Source: Campylobacter hyointestinalis subsp. hyointestinalis (lineage in GTDB: Bacteria > Campylobacterota > Campylobacteria > Campylobacterales > Campylobacteraceae). Taken from it: 64,000 bases of DNA. The notes beneath the pieces were generated by a model. It saw nothing but the letters and a program-made list of their open reading frames with translations. It was not told the origin of the DNA and ran no database searches. Positions 28,752-37,185 of the stretch are shown here, in pieces. The stretch spans positions 1,054,001-1,118,000 of the forward strand of contig NZ_CP053827.1 in the NCBI RefSeq assembly GCF_013372145.1. Reading direction: 5' to 3'. Each line of letters starts with the position of its first letter. Within the stretch, counting starts at the first letter, position 1. Position numbers and translations under genes: made by a program.

Positions 28752-29669
28752 ATGACAAGGAGATACGCACTTGGATTTTTAGCAAGTTTTTTGGCGTTTC
28801 ACACATCAAAAACTCTAGCTAGCGAGCTTAAAATTCCTATAAAAGTAGGATTTTTACCCATAACAGATCATCTCATCATCGTAGCAAAAGAGCTTTACAA
28901 GCACCCAAACTATGAGATAATCCCAGTTAAGTTTTCAAACTGGGCCGATCTTAGCGAAGCATTAAGAAGCAAAGCGGTAGACGCAGCGTTTTTACTAGCC
29001 CCTCTTGGACTTATGCTAAGAGCAAGCGGAGTTAAGATAAAAGCCGTCCTAGCAGCACATAAAAACGGCTCAGCGCTCGTAGCAAGAAACGATATATCAA
29101 ATTTACAAGACTTAAAAGGTAAAAATATAGGAATTCCATCTCGTTTTAGTACACATTATTTTTTACTAGATAAACTTTTGGAGAGTTCAAATTTAAAAAA
29201 CAAGGTAAATATCATAGATATGGCGCCTACTGAAATGCCTTTTGCTCTGCTTAGCAGAAGGCTTGATGCATACATAGTCGCAGAGCCTTTTGGTCAGTTA
29301 GCCGTATCCAAAAAAAGAGCTAAGAATTTGATTTTCAGTAAAGATATAGAAAAATCTCATATATGCTGTATTTTAAACTTTCACGAAGATATATTAAATT
29401 TAAACGGCTTTGATAAAGTCTTAGAAAACTTTAAAAAAGCTGCTCATTTTATATCTAAAAACCATGATGAAGCAGGTCTTTTAGGTGAAAATTTGCTAGG
29501 GCAAAATCATAAAATCATAAAAAATATACTAGATCAAAATATAGCCTCTTATGATGATTTGAGTATTAAAAAAGAGGATTTAGAGCGACTTAAAGAGTTT
29601 TTGATAAAAAATAATCTAGCTAGTAAAGCTCTTTTAAACTTAAACATAGATAGCTATTTGGCGGTATGA
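28752..29669 (+). CDS. ABC transporter solute-binding protein (NrtA/SsuA/TauA type)
   Basis: A 305-residue periplasmic binding protein. The N-terminus MTRRYALGFLASFLAFHTSKTLAS is a signal peptide with a twin-arginine-like TRRYAL start, although it does not fully match the Tat consensus. The mature part has the NMT1/SsuA features: IKVGFLPITDHLIIVAKE, NWADLSEALRSKAVDAAFLLAPLGLML, DLKGKNIGIPSRFSTHYFLL and the APTEMPFALLSRRLDAYIVAEPFGQLA segment. Such proteins bind nitrate, cyanate, sulfonates or thiamine precursors. It stands 25 bases after the flavoprotein gene and 1 base before the permease. This gene is intact while both of its transport partners are broken. Confidence 0.9.
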   Translation: MTRRYALGFLASFLAFHTSKTLASELKIPIKVGFLPITDHLIIVAKELYKHPNYEIIPVKFSNWADLSEALRSKAVDAAFLLAPLGLMLRASGVKIKAVLAAHKNGSALVARNDISNLQDLKGKNIGIPSRFSTHYFLLDKLLESSNLKNKVNIIDMAPTEMPFALLSRRLDAYIVAEPFGQLAVSKKRAKNLIFSKDIEKSHICCILNFHEDILNLNGFDKVLENFKKAAHFISKNHDEAGLLGENLLGQNHKIIKNILDQNIASYDDLSIKKEDLERLKEFLIKNNLASKALLNLNIDSYLAV

Positions 29670-29670
29670 A

Positions 29671-30407
29671 ATGAAATACTTTTATCAAATTTTAACTATT
29701 TTTGTCCTGCTTGGACTATGGCAGCTTGGAAGCGACGAGCTTATACCATCACCAAAAGAGAGTTTTATAGCCCTATGCGAGATAGTGCAAAAAGGCGTAC
29801 TTCAAATAGGCATTATAGACTCACTTTATCGCTATTTTTGGGGATTAGTCGCTGGACTAAGCGGTGGGATTTAGTAGGATTTATCTTTGGATTATTTCCA
29901 AAAGTAAGCGTAGCTTTTGATCCTATCATAAATTTACTGCGTCCAGTATCGCCCATAGCTTGGGTGCCACTAGTTCTTATCATTTTTGGTATAGGAGACA
30001 AACCTACTATATTTATCATATCTTACGCCGTGTTTTTTCCTGTACTTTTGCTAGCTTCAAAAGCGGTGCAAGATGTCCCAAAAGAACTGATAATCGTATC
30101 AAAAAACTTTGGCGCTTCAAAGTGGCAAGTACTAAGCGGAGTGATATTTCCATCTAGTTTTCTTATGCTTATATCAGGACTAAAATTAGCAGCATCTTTG
30201 GCGTGGATAAACTTAGTCGTCGGCGAAATGTTAGGAGCACAAACAGGACTTGGATACTTAATCATAGATGCTAGAAATCAGCTTAGAATAGACATAGTTT
30301 TAGCCGTGATCTGCGTCATAGGCGTAGTAGGTTGGGCGATAAATCAGCTATTTTGTCTGATCGAAAAACAAATTTCAAGGAAGTTTGGATATGATAAAAA
30401 TCTCTAA
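29671..30407 (+). pseudogene. Frameshifted ABC permease (SsuC/TauC type)
   Basis: The first 67 codons (29671-29874) give a normal permease start (LTIFVLLGLWQLGSDELIPSPKESF, then DSLYRYFWGLVAGLSGGI) and end at a double TAG. The rest continues in another frame from about 29870 to 30407: GFIFGLFPKVSVAFDPIINLLRP, PIAWVPLVLIIFGIG with the ABC permease EAA-like loop (SKNFGASKWQVLSGVIFP) and further membrane segments. One insertion or deletion near GGTGGGATTTAG at 29865-29874 explains both halves. Without it the protein would have about 245 residues, the normal size. It overlaps the downstream ATPase gene by 17 bases. Either the gene is dead or the base call is wrong. Confidence 0.88.
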
Positions 30408-31134
30408 TCTAAAAAAATCGTTTGGAACTACACAGATCCTAAATGATACAAATTTAAACATAGAAAAAAATGAATTCTGCGTATTGCTTGGAGCTAGCGG
30501 CTCTGGAAAGACTACCTTGCTTAAGATTTTAAGCGGTCATAGCTCTTTTGATAGCGGCGAAATAAAAATAGACAGCGTCAAATTTAAAAAACAGATCACA
30601 GCTCATAAATCGCGTCAGATCATAACTCAAAATTACTCTTTAATGCCGTGGATGAAAGCAATCGATAATATAAAATTTGCTCTGAAATACTCAGGTGTAA
30701 AAGACAAAAACGAGCTTGAAAAAACAGCTAAAAAATTCTTAAATTTAGTACATTTAGGTAGTAAATAGAGCTTTTACCCCCACTCATTAAGCGGCGGTCA
30801 GAGTCAGCGAGTAGCCATAGCAAGAGCTCTTAGCCTAAATCCAAAAGTGCTATTTTTAGACGAGCCGTTTTCTGCACTCGATCCTATAACTAGAGCAAAT
30901 TTACAAACCGAACTTAAAAATATAGTCGAAAACAAAGCCGTGATATTTGTAACTCACGATATAGATGAAGCACTGTTTTTAGGAGATAAAATAGTAGTTT
31001 TACATAATGGAAAGATTATAAAACAGCTTAAAAATCCAAAATTTCAGCCAAACTCCGCGAAATACTTCGAGATAAAAGCAGAGATCTTTAGACTCATAAG
31101 CGGTGAAAACGATGAGATAGAATACGTGATATAA
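30391..31134 (+). pseudogene. ABC ATP-binding protein (SsuB/TauB type) interrupted by an in-frame TAG
   Basis: The start ATG at 30391 follows AAGGAAG. The protein has Walker A GASGSGKTTLLK, Q-loop ITQNYSLMPW, and then a TAG at 30766-30768 after HLGSK. The same frame continues with SFYPHSLSGGQSQRVAIARAL (ABC signature), VLFLDEPFSALDP (Walker B and D-loop) and VIFVTHDIDEALFLG (switch His), ending at 31134. A single base change would restore a 247-residue ATPase. The N-terminal piece alone lacks the signature and Walker B and cannot work. A second start at 30847 exists, but that product would lack Walker A. Confidence 0.88.
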
Positions 31135-31159
31135 ATGCCAAATAGAGTAAATTTGGTAT
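31135..31159 (+). terminator. Terminator of the OsmC-ABC operon
   Basis: Arms ATGCCAAAT and ATTTGGTAT (one G-T pair) with a seven-base loop, directly after the ATPase stop and followed by TTTTAT. It also faces the end of the converging gene at 31175. Confidence 0.7.
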
Positions 31160-31174
31160 TTTATAAAATCTACT

Positions 31175-31516
31175 CTATCTATCCATACATTTTTCTATAG
31201 GGATTATTACTGCGTTTAGGTTGTCAAATTCTCTCTTTGCTATAAAACTTTGCGTTCCATACTCATAGTTAAAATGTTTTTTATCGACCTCGTATCCACT
31301 ACAAGTCACGGCTCTTCCTTGCATAAATTCTTCTAAAATTCTATTTATACCTTCTTCTTTATTTTGCATACCTTCATTGTAAAAAAAGGCTATCAAAAAC
31401 AGAGCCGTACCGCCGACTAAAATAATAATTTTCGATCTTAAATTTAACTTTTCATTGCCTATAGCAAATAACAAAATAATAAATAATAGAAGTATTAAAA
31501 ATAAAACTATACGCAA
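31175..31516 (-). CDS. Small membrane protein next to murC
   Basis: A 113-residue protein with two hydrophobic segments, residues about 2-20 and 32-45 (LFLILLLFIILLFAIG; IIILVGGTALFLIAFFYN). A soluble tail of about 65 residues follows with two cysteines (TCSGYEVD, IEKCMDR). I do not recognise a named family. Its position, one base after murC on the same strand, matches the small integral-membrane gene found between mutS2 and murC in C. jejuni. It is probably cotranscribed with murC. The function is unknown; a role at the cell envelope is only suggested by its neighbour. Confidence 0.75.
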   Translation of the reverse strand: MRIVLFLILLLFIILLFAIGNEKLNLRSKIIILVGGTALFLIAFFYNEGMQNKEEGINRILEEFMQGRAVTCSGYEVDKKHFNYEYGTQSFIAKREFDNLNAVIIPIEKCMDR

Positions 31517-31517
31517 A

Positions 31518-32813
31518 TCAAACTCCTCTTAATTGATAAGTGATATCTCCAGCTCCAAAGCCGATGACTAGACCACTACTAAGCTTGTGTTTTACACCAA
31601 AACTATCAAAAAATTCGATAGTTTCACCATCTCTTTTGACAAAATCGGCAAAAACCGCATTTTCAAATTCATCTTTTAAAACTATATCATTTGGCTCTTC
31701 TCCAGCACTATAAACGGGCAAGACGACGAGCTCATCTACATCTTTAAAACATTCTTTAAAGCCATCTAAATTTGCTTTTAAACGAGTATAACGATGTGGT
31801 TGAAATATAGCAGTTATCTTTTCTAACCCCAAGAGTTTCGCATACTCTTTTGCACTTTTTAACGTAGCTTTTATCTCTGTTGGGTGATGTCCATAGTCAT
31901 CTATGAGAGCGAATTTTTCATTTGCGACTAAGATATCAAATCTCTTTTTTATCCCTTTAAATTTCTTCAAATTTGTTCTAATCGTTTCAAGTCCAACTTC
32001 TGAGTTTGCTGCTAAAATAGCAAGACTAGCATCGATCGCTATATGCTCACCCATACCCCAAGCTTCGAATTTACCAAGCCCTTTTAGGTTGAAACTTGTA
32101 TATGGCTCATAGTTTCTAAGAACCATTTTAAGATCTGTTATGTCGCTTTTATATAGTTTTATGCAATCCATTTTAAGTGAATTTAAAAACTCATCATCAG
32201 CGTTTATAACCCTTATCTTTGCACGCTCTAAAAAACCTTTATATGCAGAGTGAAATTTATCAAGATCAAAGTCGTAATGCTCCATATGTTCAGGCTCGGC
32301 GTTAGTCACGACTGCAAGATATGGATTTGAGTTTAAAAAGCTGCTGTCGCTCTCATCGGCTTCAAATATCACATTTTCACTCGGCTCGTATTTCATATTT
32401 GAGCCAAACTGTTTGCTTATCGCGCCTATTATCACGCTTCCATCTAAAAGTGTGCAAAGCATGGCTGAAGTAGTGCTTTTACCATGAGCACCAGCCACTG
32501 CAAATACTCTTTTACCTTCAAGGATAAAAGGAAGTGCCTCTTTTCTAGATAAACACTTTATACCTTTTTTTCTAGCTTCTATAAGCTCTACGTTATCGCT
32601 CTTTATGGCCGCACTATAAACTACAAAATCCGGATCTTCTATAGCGCTGGTGCAGTGCGGGACAGTGATCTTCATACCGCTTTGCCTTAGCTTTTTAGTC
32701 GTGCTGCTTTCTTTAATATCAGAACCGCTTATGATAAAATCTTTCTCTTTCAAAAATCTAGCAATCGCAGATATTCCGATACCTCCGATACCTATAAAAT
32801 GTACTTTTTGCAT
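31518..32813 (-). CDS. murC: UDP-N-acetylmuramate--L-alanine ligase
   Basis: Adds L-alanine to UDP-MurNAc, the first peptide step of peptidoglycan synthesis, in the cytoplasm. It has 431 residues, slightly short for MurC as is usual in Campylobacterota. The N-terminal domain starts VHFIGIGGIGISAIARFL (UDP-binding glycine loop). The ATP loop AVAGAHGKSTTSAML lies near 108-122. EADESDSSFL and TNAEPEHMEHYDF carry metal-binding residues, and IDDYGHHPTEIKATL and FQPHRYTRLK are the typical C-terminal MurC motifs. The small membrane gene at 31175 follows by one base. Confidence 0.97.
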   Translation of the reverse strand: MQKVHFIGIGGIGISAIARFLKEKDFIISGSDIKESSTTKKLRQSGMKITVPHCTSAIEDPDFVVYSAAIKSDNVELIEARKKGIKCLSRKEALPFILEGKRVFAVAGAHGKSTTSAMLCTLLDGSVIIGAISKQFGSNMKYEPSENVIFEADESDSSFLNSNPYLAVVTNAEPEHMEHYDFDLDKFHSAYKGFLERAKIRVINADDEFLNSLKMDCIKLYKSDITDLKMVLRNYEPYTSFNLKGLGKFEAWGMGEHIAIDASLAILAANSEVGLETIRTNLKKFKGIKKRFDILVANEKFALIDDYGHHPTEIKATLKSAKEYAKLLGLEKITAIFQPHRYTRLKANLDGFKECFKDVDELVVLPVYSAGEEPNDIVLKDEFENAVFADFVKRDGETIEFFDSFGVKHKLSSGLVIGFGAGDITYQLRGV

Positions 32814-32880
32814 TATAAACCCTATAAAATATTTTTGTAATACTATCTAAATTTGACTTAAGATTATGTTTTTTTAATTT

Positions 32881-32906
32881 TAAAAGCAATACAACTATGC
32901 CGATAT
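32881..32906 (+). promoter_or_regulatory. Sigma28 (FliA)-like promoter of the FlxA-like gene
   Basis: TAAAAGCA, ten bases, then GCCGATAT. This is close to the enterobacterial FliA consensus TAAAGTTT-N11-GCCGATAA and contains the CGATAT box seen in Campylobacter FliA promoters. It ends 27 bases before the chosen ATG at 32933. Confidence 0.7.
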
Positions 32907-32932
32907 CATATAAAAATATTAAGGAGCAGATC

Positions 32933-33277
32933 ATGGGTATGGAAATAAACATTTCATCTATAAATACTTCATACACAGCGCAAAGCAGCACAAAAGCAGC
33001 TACGCAAAGCAGTAAAACAAACAATACTCAAACAAGCCAAGCTACTAGAATAAGCCAAAGCAGCACCACAAGTACGGCAAAAGAGCTACAAAAACAACTT
33101 GATAAACTCAAAGAAAAACTAGCAAAAATAGAAGCTCAAATATCAAAATACCAAAATGACAACAATCCATACGCAAAAGAGATGGCTGCAAGTCTAAACT
33201 CACAGCGTTCTTCTATCATGGTTCAGATTCAAGCTATAATTGCTCAAATGCTAGAGGCTTCAGGAGCTAGCGCCTAG
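32933..33277 (+). CDS. FlxA-like protein
   Basis: A 114-residue protein. The start at 32933 (MGMEINISSINTSY) is chosen because AAGGAG stands 7 bases before it and the longer frame from 32897 would overlap the promoter. The N-terminal 45 residues are rich in Ser, Thr, Gln and Ala with no charge clusters. The remainder (LQKQLDKLKEKLAKIEAQISKYQ) is a coiled coil, as in the FlxA-like family. E. coli FlxA is a FliA-dependent gene of unknown role, and the sigma28-like promoter here agrees. The polar N-terminus resembles substrates of the flagellar export apparatus; secretion is inference. Its 3' end overlaps the converging gene by 11 bases. Confidence 0.8.
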   Translation: MGMEINISSINTSYTAQSSTKAATQSSKTNNTQTSQATRISQSSTTSTAKELQKQLDKLKEKLAKIEAQISKYQNDNNPYAKEMAASLNSQRSSIMVQIQAIIAQMLEASGASA

Positions 33278-33740
33278 CACGCACGAAAAATAATATAGTT
33301 TGAGCTATAATCATAATTTTCATAACTATTTCACTAGTTTTATGTACGCTCGCAAAGTCGTTTGTAGTAGTTGCCAACTCACCTAAACTTTGAGCATTGA
33401 CAATATATGGCGTGAAATAAAAAGCAAATGAGCTAGCAAGCCCTAAAACTATAAAGCTAAGCATAAATGCACTAAATTTAAAGTTGAAACTATCTTCTTT
33501 ATTTTTTATCAAATTTATAAGTTCATAGATTATTGATACTAAAGAAACAACGATCAAGAGCATGTTATATTTCAAAAATACCTGAGTCATAAGCAAACCG
33601 CTTTGAAATATACTCAAAACGCCCTCGCCTATGTATTTTGCAGGAAAAAATACCACAGGAGCCAAAAAAGCGCCTATAGATATCTCAACGCCGATTATCA
33701 AAGCCAACAAAAACAGATAACTATTTTTTAAATTTCTCAT
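33267..33740 (-). CDS. DUF4149-like integral membrane protein
   Basis: A 157-residue protein with four hydrophobic segments (about 9-30, 50-72, 88-110, 136-153). The opening YLFLLALIIGVEISIGAFLAPVVF and the following helix pattern resemble DUF4149 membrane proteins, with which I tentatively place it. No catalytic residues are evident. It is followed on the minus strand by the converging FlxA-like gene, with the two stops overlapping. It starts 8 bases after prmC, so the two are probably cotranscribed. The function is unknown. Confidence 0.75.
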   Translation of the reverse strand: MRNLKNSYLFLLALIIGVEISIGAFLAPVVFFPAKYIGEGVLSIFQSGLLMTQVFLKYNMLLIVVSLVSIIYELINLIKNKEDSFNFKFSAFMLSFIVLGLASSFAFYFTPYIVNAQSLGELATTTNDFASVHKTSEIVMKIMIIAQTILFFVRARR

Positions 33741-33748
33741 TATATTTC

Positions 33749-34549
33749 CTAACTTTTATTTAAATTTTTTGCTACAAAACCACGATCAAATCCGGCAAGA
33801 TCTTTATAAAACACATAGCTAAACCCAGCTTTTTCTAGCTCTAAAGATAAACTTTGTTTTTGATCATAGCCTATCTCACAAAGTAAAAATTTAGCTCTAT
33901 TCTTTGCAAGATTTATGATGTCTTTTAGTATTTCATCACCGTTTTTTCCGCCAAACAAAGCCTCTCTTGGCTCACTCAAAACCCACTTATCTAGTTTATA
34001 GTCTCGCTTTATATATGGAGGATTTGATACTAAAATATCAAAATCACCATTTATCCCATCAAGTAAAGAAGTGTGATGAAGCTCAATATCCACGTCAAAT
34101 TTAGATATATTTTTCTTAGCCCAAAAAAGCGCTAAATCACTGATGTCACTAGCTACAAATTTAGCTTTTTTTAGTCTTAGAGCCAAACTTATACTTATGA
34201 TACCGCTTCCAACGCCTATCTCGCAGATCTTAGGATTATCAAATTTTTTAGCGATCTCAAGCGATTTTTGTACTAAAATTTCAGTCTCAAATCTGGGTAT
34301 TAAAACACCATCTCCTACGTAAAACTCACTATCTAAAAACTCACAAACACCAGTTATATACTCAAAAGGCTCACCGTTTTCATATCTGTAAACAATATCA
34401 AAAAAACCTTGCTCGTCTTCTAGCTGAGCCTCTGAGTTTAAAAATATCCATTCTTTGCTAGTTTTTAGATGATAACAAAGCAATTTATTTGCAAGATTTG
34501 CGCTATCAAGTCTATTTTTTGCATGTTTTAGCGCGTCAGTTATTTTCAA
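33749..34549 (-). CDS. prmC: Release factor glutamine methyltransferase
   Basis: Methylates the Gln of the GGQ motif in release factors RF1 and RF2 using SAM, needed for efficient termination. The 266-residue length is normal. The N-terminal helical domain is followed by EYITGVCEFLDSEFYVGDGVLIPRFETEILV (the typical PR-ET-E segment). The SAM motif is ICEIGVGSGIISISLAL, and NPPYIKRD near residue 175 binds the target glutamine. The start lies inside the last 14 bases of the M48 peptidase gene, implying coupled translation. Confidence 0.95.
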   Translation of the reverse strand: MKITDALKHAKNRLDSANLANKLLCYHLKTSKEWIFLNSEAQLEDEQGFFDIVYRYENGEPFEYITGVCEFLDSEFYVGDGVLIPRFETEILVQKSLEIAKKFDNPKICEIGVGSGIISISLALRLKKAKFVASDISDLALFWAKKNISKFDVDIELHHTSLLDGINGDFDILVSNPPYIKRDYKLDKWVLSEPREALFGGKNGDEILKDIINLAKNRAKFLLCEIGYDQKQSLSLELEKAGFSYVFYKDLAGFDRGFVAKNLNKS

Positions 34550-35735
34550 GCTTAGTTATCCTTTCATAAAGACTAGGATGTGAGTGATAAACAAAGCTAT
34601 AAAACGGATGAGATAACGGAAAAGCTTTATTTTCATTGCCGAGTTTTTTAAGTGCTGAGATCATATCTTCTTTGGTTGAGTTGTTTGAGCCAAACTCATC
34701 AGCGCCAAACTCATGGGATCTTGAATATGCCGAAATTATCGGCTCGAAAAATGCAGAAACTACCGGAGAGTAAAGCAACAAAAATATAAAAAAGCTTCCG
34801 CCATCACCATTTAGTCCAAGCGCGTTGTAAATAGAACTTGGTATATTGCCAAAAATAGCAAAAATAATAAATAATAAAACAAACATCAAAGCTATATTTT
34901 TTAGTAAATCTTTATGCTTAAAATGTCCAAGCTCATGCCCAAGAACAGCTATAATCTCATTTTTACTAAGCTTTTGCACAAGAGTGTCAAAAAGTACAAC
35001 TCTTTTTGTAGCCCCAAGTCCGCCAAAATAAGCATTTAGTCTTTTATCTCTTTTACTAGCATCTATCACAAAAACACCGCTACTTTTGAAACCACATTTA
35101 TTAAGAAGCGAGTTTATAGCACTGTTTAATTCATCATTGTTTAAAGGCGACATTTTGTTAAAAAGTGGAGCTATAATGGTAGGATATATCAAATTTATCA
35201 TTAAAATTATAGTAAAACTAAGCCCAAAAGCCCATATCCACCAAGCCTTTCCAAGCCACTCAAAACAAAGAAGTATCGCCCATACTACAAGTCCACCAAA
35301 CACAAAAGTTAAAGCAAACGTTTTTAATGTATCAAGCAAAAAAATCTTTGGAGTGATATTTGAAAAACCAAGTTTTTTATCTTTTACAAAAGTCTCATAT
35401 ATACCAAAAGGAAGCCCAAGAACTGAAGAGATGAGCAAAAAAGCTACTACTAAAAGTGTATTTTGCAAAATCGTATCATCTTTTACTATTAAATTTTGCA
35501 AAAAAGATGCACCAAAAACCGACCATAAAATAAGCAAGACACAAGAATATAAATTTGATATTATGCTAAATTTCTCATTTATTATAGCTACATTTGCGGC
35601 TTTTTCATAATCAACTTGTTCTAGTACTACTGCCGGTTTTTTGGCGGCTTGTTTTACGAAATTTATTTGTAAAAAACTTAGATAAATTTTATATATGGTA
35701 TAAATTATATAAATACCGATTAAAAAAAATAGCAT
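34536..35735 (-). CDS. M48 family membrane metalloprotease (Ste24/HtpX-like)
   Basis: A 399-residue inner-membrane zinc protease of the M48 (CAAX protease 1) family. Several membrane segments precede and follow the zinc site: LGHELGHFKHKD near residues 265-275 gives HExxH, and SRSHEFGADEFG near 340 provides the third ligand. The long N-terminal membrane part (LGFSNITPKIFLLDTLKTFALTF) is as in Ste24-type members. Bacteria lack CAAX prenylation, so quality control of membrane proteins is the likely role. It overlaps prmC by 14 bases. The family is certain; the substrate is not. Confidence 0.92.
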   Translation of the reverse strand: MLFFLIGIYIIYTIYKIYLSFLQINFVKQAAKKPAVVLEQVDYEKAANVAIINEKFSIISNLYSCVLLILWSVFGASFLQNLIVKDDTILQNTLLVVAFLLISSVLGLPFGIYETFVKDKKLGFSNITPKIFLLDTLKTFALTFVFGGLVVWAILLCFEWLGKAWWIWAFGLSFTIILMINLIYPTIIAPLFNKMSPLNNDELNSAINSLLNKCGFKSSGVFVIDASKRDKRLNAYFGGLGATKRVVLFDTLVQKLSKNEIIAVLGHELGHFKHKDLLKNIALMFVLLFIIFAIFGNIPSSIYNALGLNGDGGSFFIFLLLYSPVVSAFFEPIISAYSRSHEFGADEFGSNNSTKEDMISALKKLGNENKAFPLSHPFYSFVYHSHPSLYERITKLENN

Positions 35736-35789
35736 TAAATCCCTTTAAATTTTTATAATTTTAATAGATATTATCATAAATGGGTAAAT

Positions 35790-37166
35790 TTATTTTATAA
35801 AATTATCGTAAAAACTACTTATAAAAACGACTAAGATCAAAAATGGTATTATATATCTTATGTAAAAAAACCAAATATTTACTATTTTAACTGACTTTTG
35901 GCTACCATAAAGTATCTCTTTTTTGGCTTCGTCCTTGAGTACCCAACCAACGAAAATTGCGCAGAGCAAAGATGTGAGTACAAAAAATATCGTAGCGCTT
36001 ATAGCGTCATAAGCATCAAAAATATTTTTACCAAAAATGCTTACGTTGCTAAGTACATTTGTAGACATAAGAGAAGGTAAATTTCCAAGTAAAAATATAC
36101 CACCGAGTACTAAAACTATCGCATTTATACGTTTTATATTAAATTTTTCCTCTAAAACAGTTATCAAAACCTCATAAATAGGAAGTGAAGTCGTAAGAGC
36201 AGCTATCATAAGTAAGCTAAAAAATGCTATAGCAAAAAATGAGCCAAAATACATATGAGAAAACACAATAGGAAGGCTTTTAAAAACTAGGCTTGGTCCG
36301 CTATCTGGCGCAACGCCAAAAGTAAATAAAGATGGAAATATCATAAAGCCAGCAACAACGGCTATAAGTGTATTTAAAAGCCCTGTTATGATAGAAGTTT
36401 TTACTAAATTTTCATCTTTTCTAACAAAGCTCGAAAGTGTTATCATAACTCCAAAACCAAGAGATAAGGCAAAAAACACTTGTCCTAAAACATCTATAAA
36501 AAGTTTGGCATTTATCTTGCTAAAATCAGGAGTAAGATAGAATTTGATACCTTCTAAAGCACCATCAAGAGTTAAGTTTCTAAGTACCATACCTATCATT
36601 AGCAAAAACAAAATCGGCATTAAGAATTTAGCCGCTCTTTCTATACCAGCAACTGCACCACGTACCAAAATCACGAAATTTATAATAACAAAAACTATAG
36701 TAGCTATGCTTATAGCAAAAGGTGCATTTATGATATTTTTATCATAGAAAGTAGCAGTGGTTTGTGCAGTAACCACACTAGATAAATTCAAATTTCCAAA
36801 TAAGATATTATAGATATAGTTAAGCACCCAGCCACCTATGACCATATAATACGCCATAATCCCAAAAGCTCCACAAAGTCCCATCCAACCTACTATTTTC
36901 CAAGCTTTATTTATCTTTTTACCGTTTGCAGTGCTTCCAAAAGCATCTACTGAGTTTATATGAAGACGTCTTCCTATAGCATTTTCAACTAGTATCATAG
37001 GTATACCGATCACTATCATAGCTATACAAAATGTCAAAACATAAGCACCGCCGCCGTTTTGTCCGACAAGATACGGAAATCTCCAAGTTGCTCCAAAGCC
37101 TACCGTTGCACCAGCTACGGCCAAAATATATGTGAGTTGAGAACTCCAAGTTTGTCTATCGCTCAA
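35790..37166 (-). CDS. Sodium-dependent neurotransmitter-symporter (NSS/SNF) family transporter
   Basis: A 458-residue inner-membrane protein with about 11-12 segments. It opens with WSSQLTYILAVAGATVGFGATWRFPYLVGQNGGGAYVL, the NSS segment that lines the sodium and substrate site (as in LeuT and TnaT). LGQVFFALSLGFGVMITLSSF corresponds to TM6, also part of the site. It should import an amino acid with Na+; campylobacters use amino acids as carbon sources. The exact substrate is unreadable. It has a 19-base gap from the ABC-F gene on the same strand. Confidence 0.93.
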   Translation of the reverse strand: MSDRQTWSSQLTYILAVAGATVGFGATWRFPYLVGQNGGGAYVLTFCIAMIVIGIPMILVENAIGRRLHINSVDAFGSTANGKKINKAWKIVGWMGLCGAFGIMAYYMVIGGWVLNYIYNILFGNLNLSSVVTAQTTATFYDKNIINAPFAISIATIVFVIINFVILVRGAVAGIERAAKFLMPILFLLMIGMVLRNLTLDGALEGIKFYLTPDFSKINAKLFIDVLGQVFFALSLGFGVMITLSSFVRKDENLVKTSIITGLLNTLIAVVAGFMIFPSLFTFGVAPDSGPSLVFKSLPIVFSHMYFGSFFAIAFFSLLMIAALTTSLPIYEVLITVLEEKFNIKRINAIVLVLGGIFLLGNLPSLMSTNVLSNVSIFGKNIFDAYDAISATIFFVLTSLLCAIFVGWVLKDEAKKEILYGSQKSVKIVNIWFFYIRYIIPFLILVVFISSFYDNFIK

Positions 37167-37185
37167 AATGCCATCCTTAATTTTA

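Noticed and set aside
30847-31134. Separate small ATPase starting at 30847
   Set aside because: It begins at Walker B and lacks Walker A; it is the tail of the interrupted ABC ATPase gene.
35086-35610. 174-aa plus-strand frame over the M48 peptidase gene
   Set aside because: Lies wholly inside a convincing M48 gene with HExxH. The frame has no ribosome site and low-complexity sequence.
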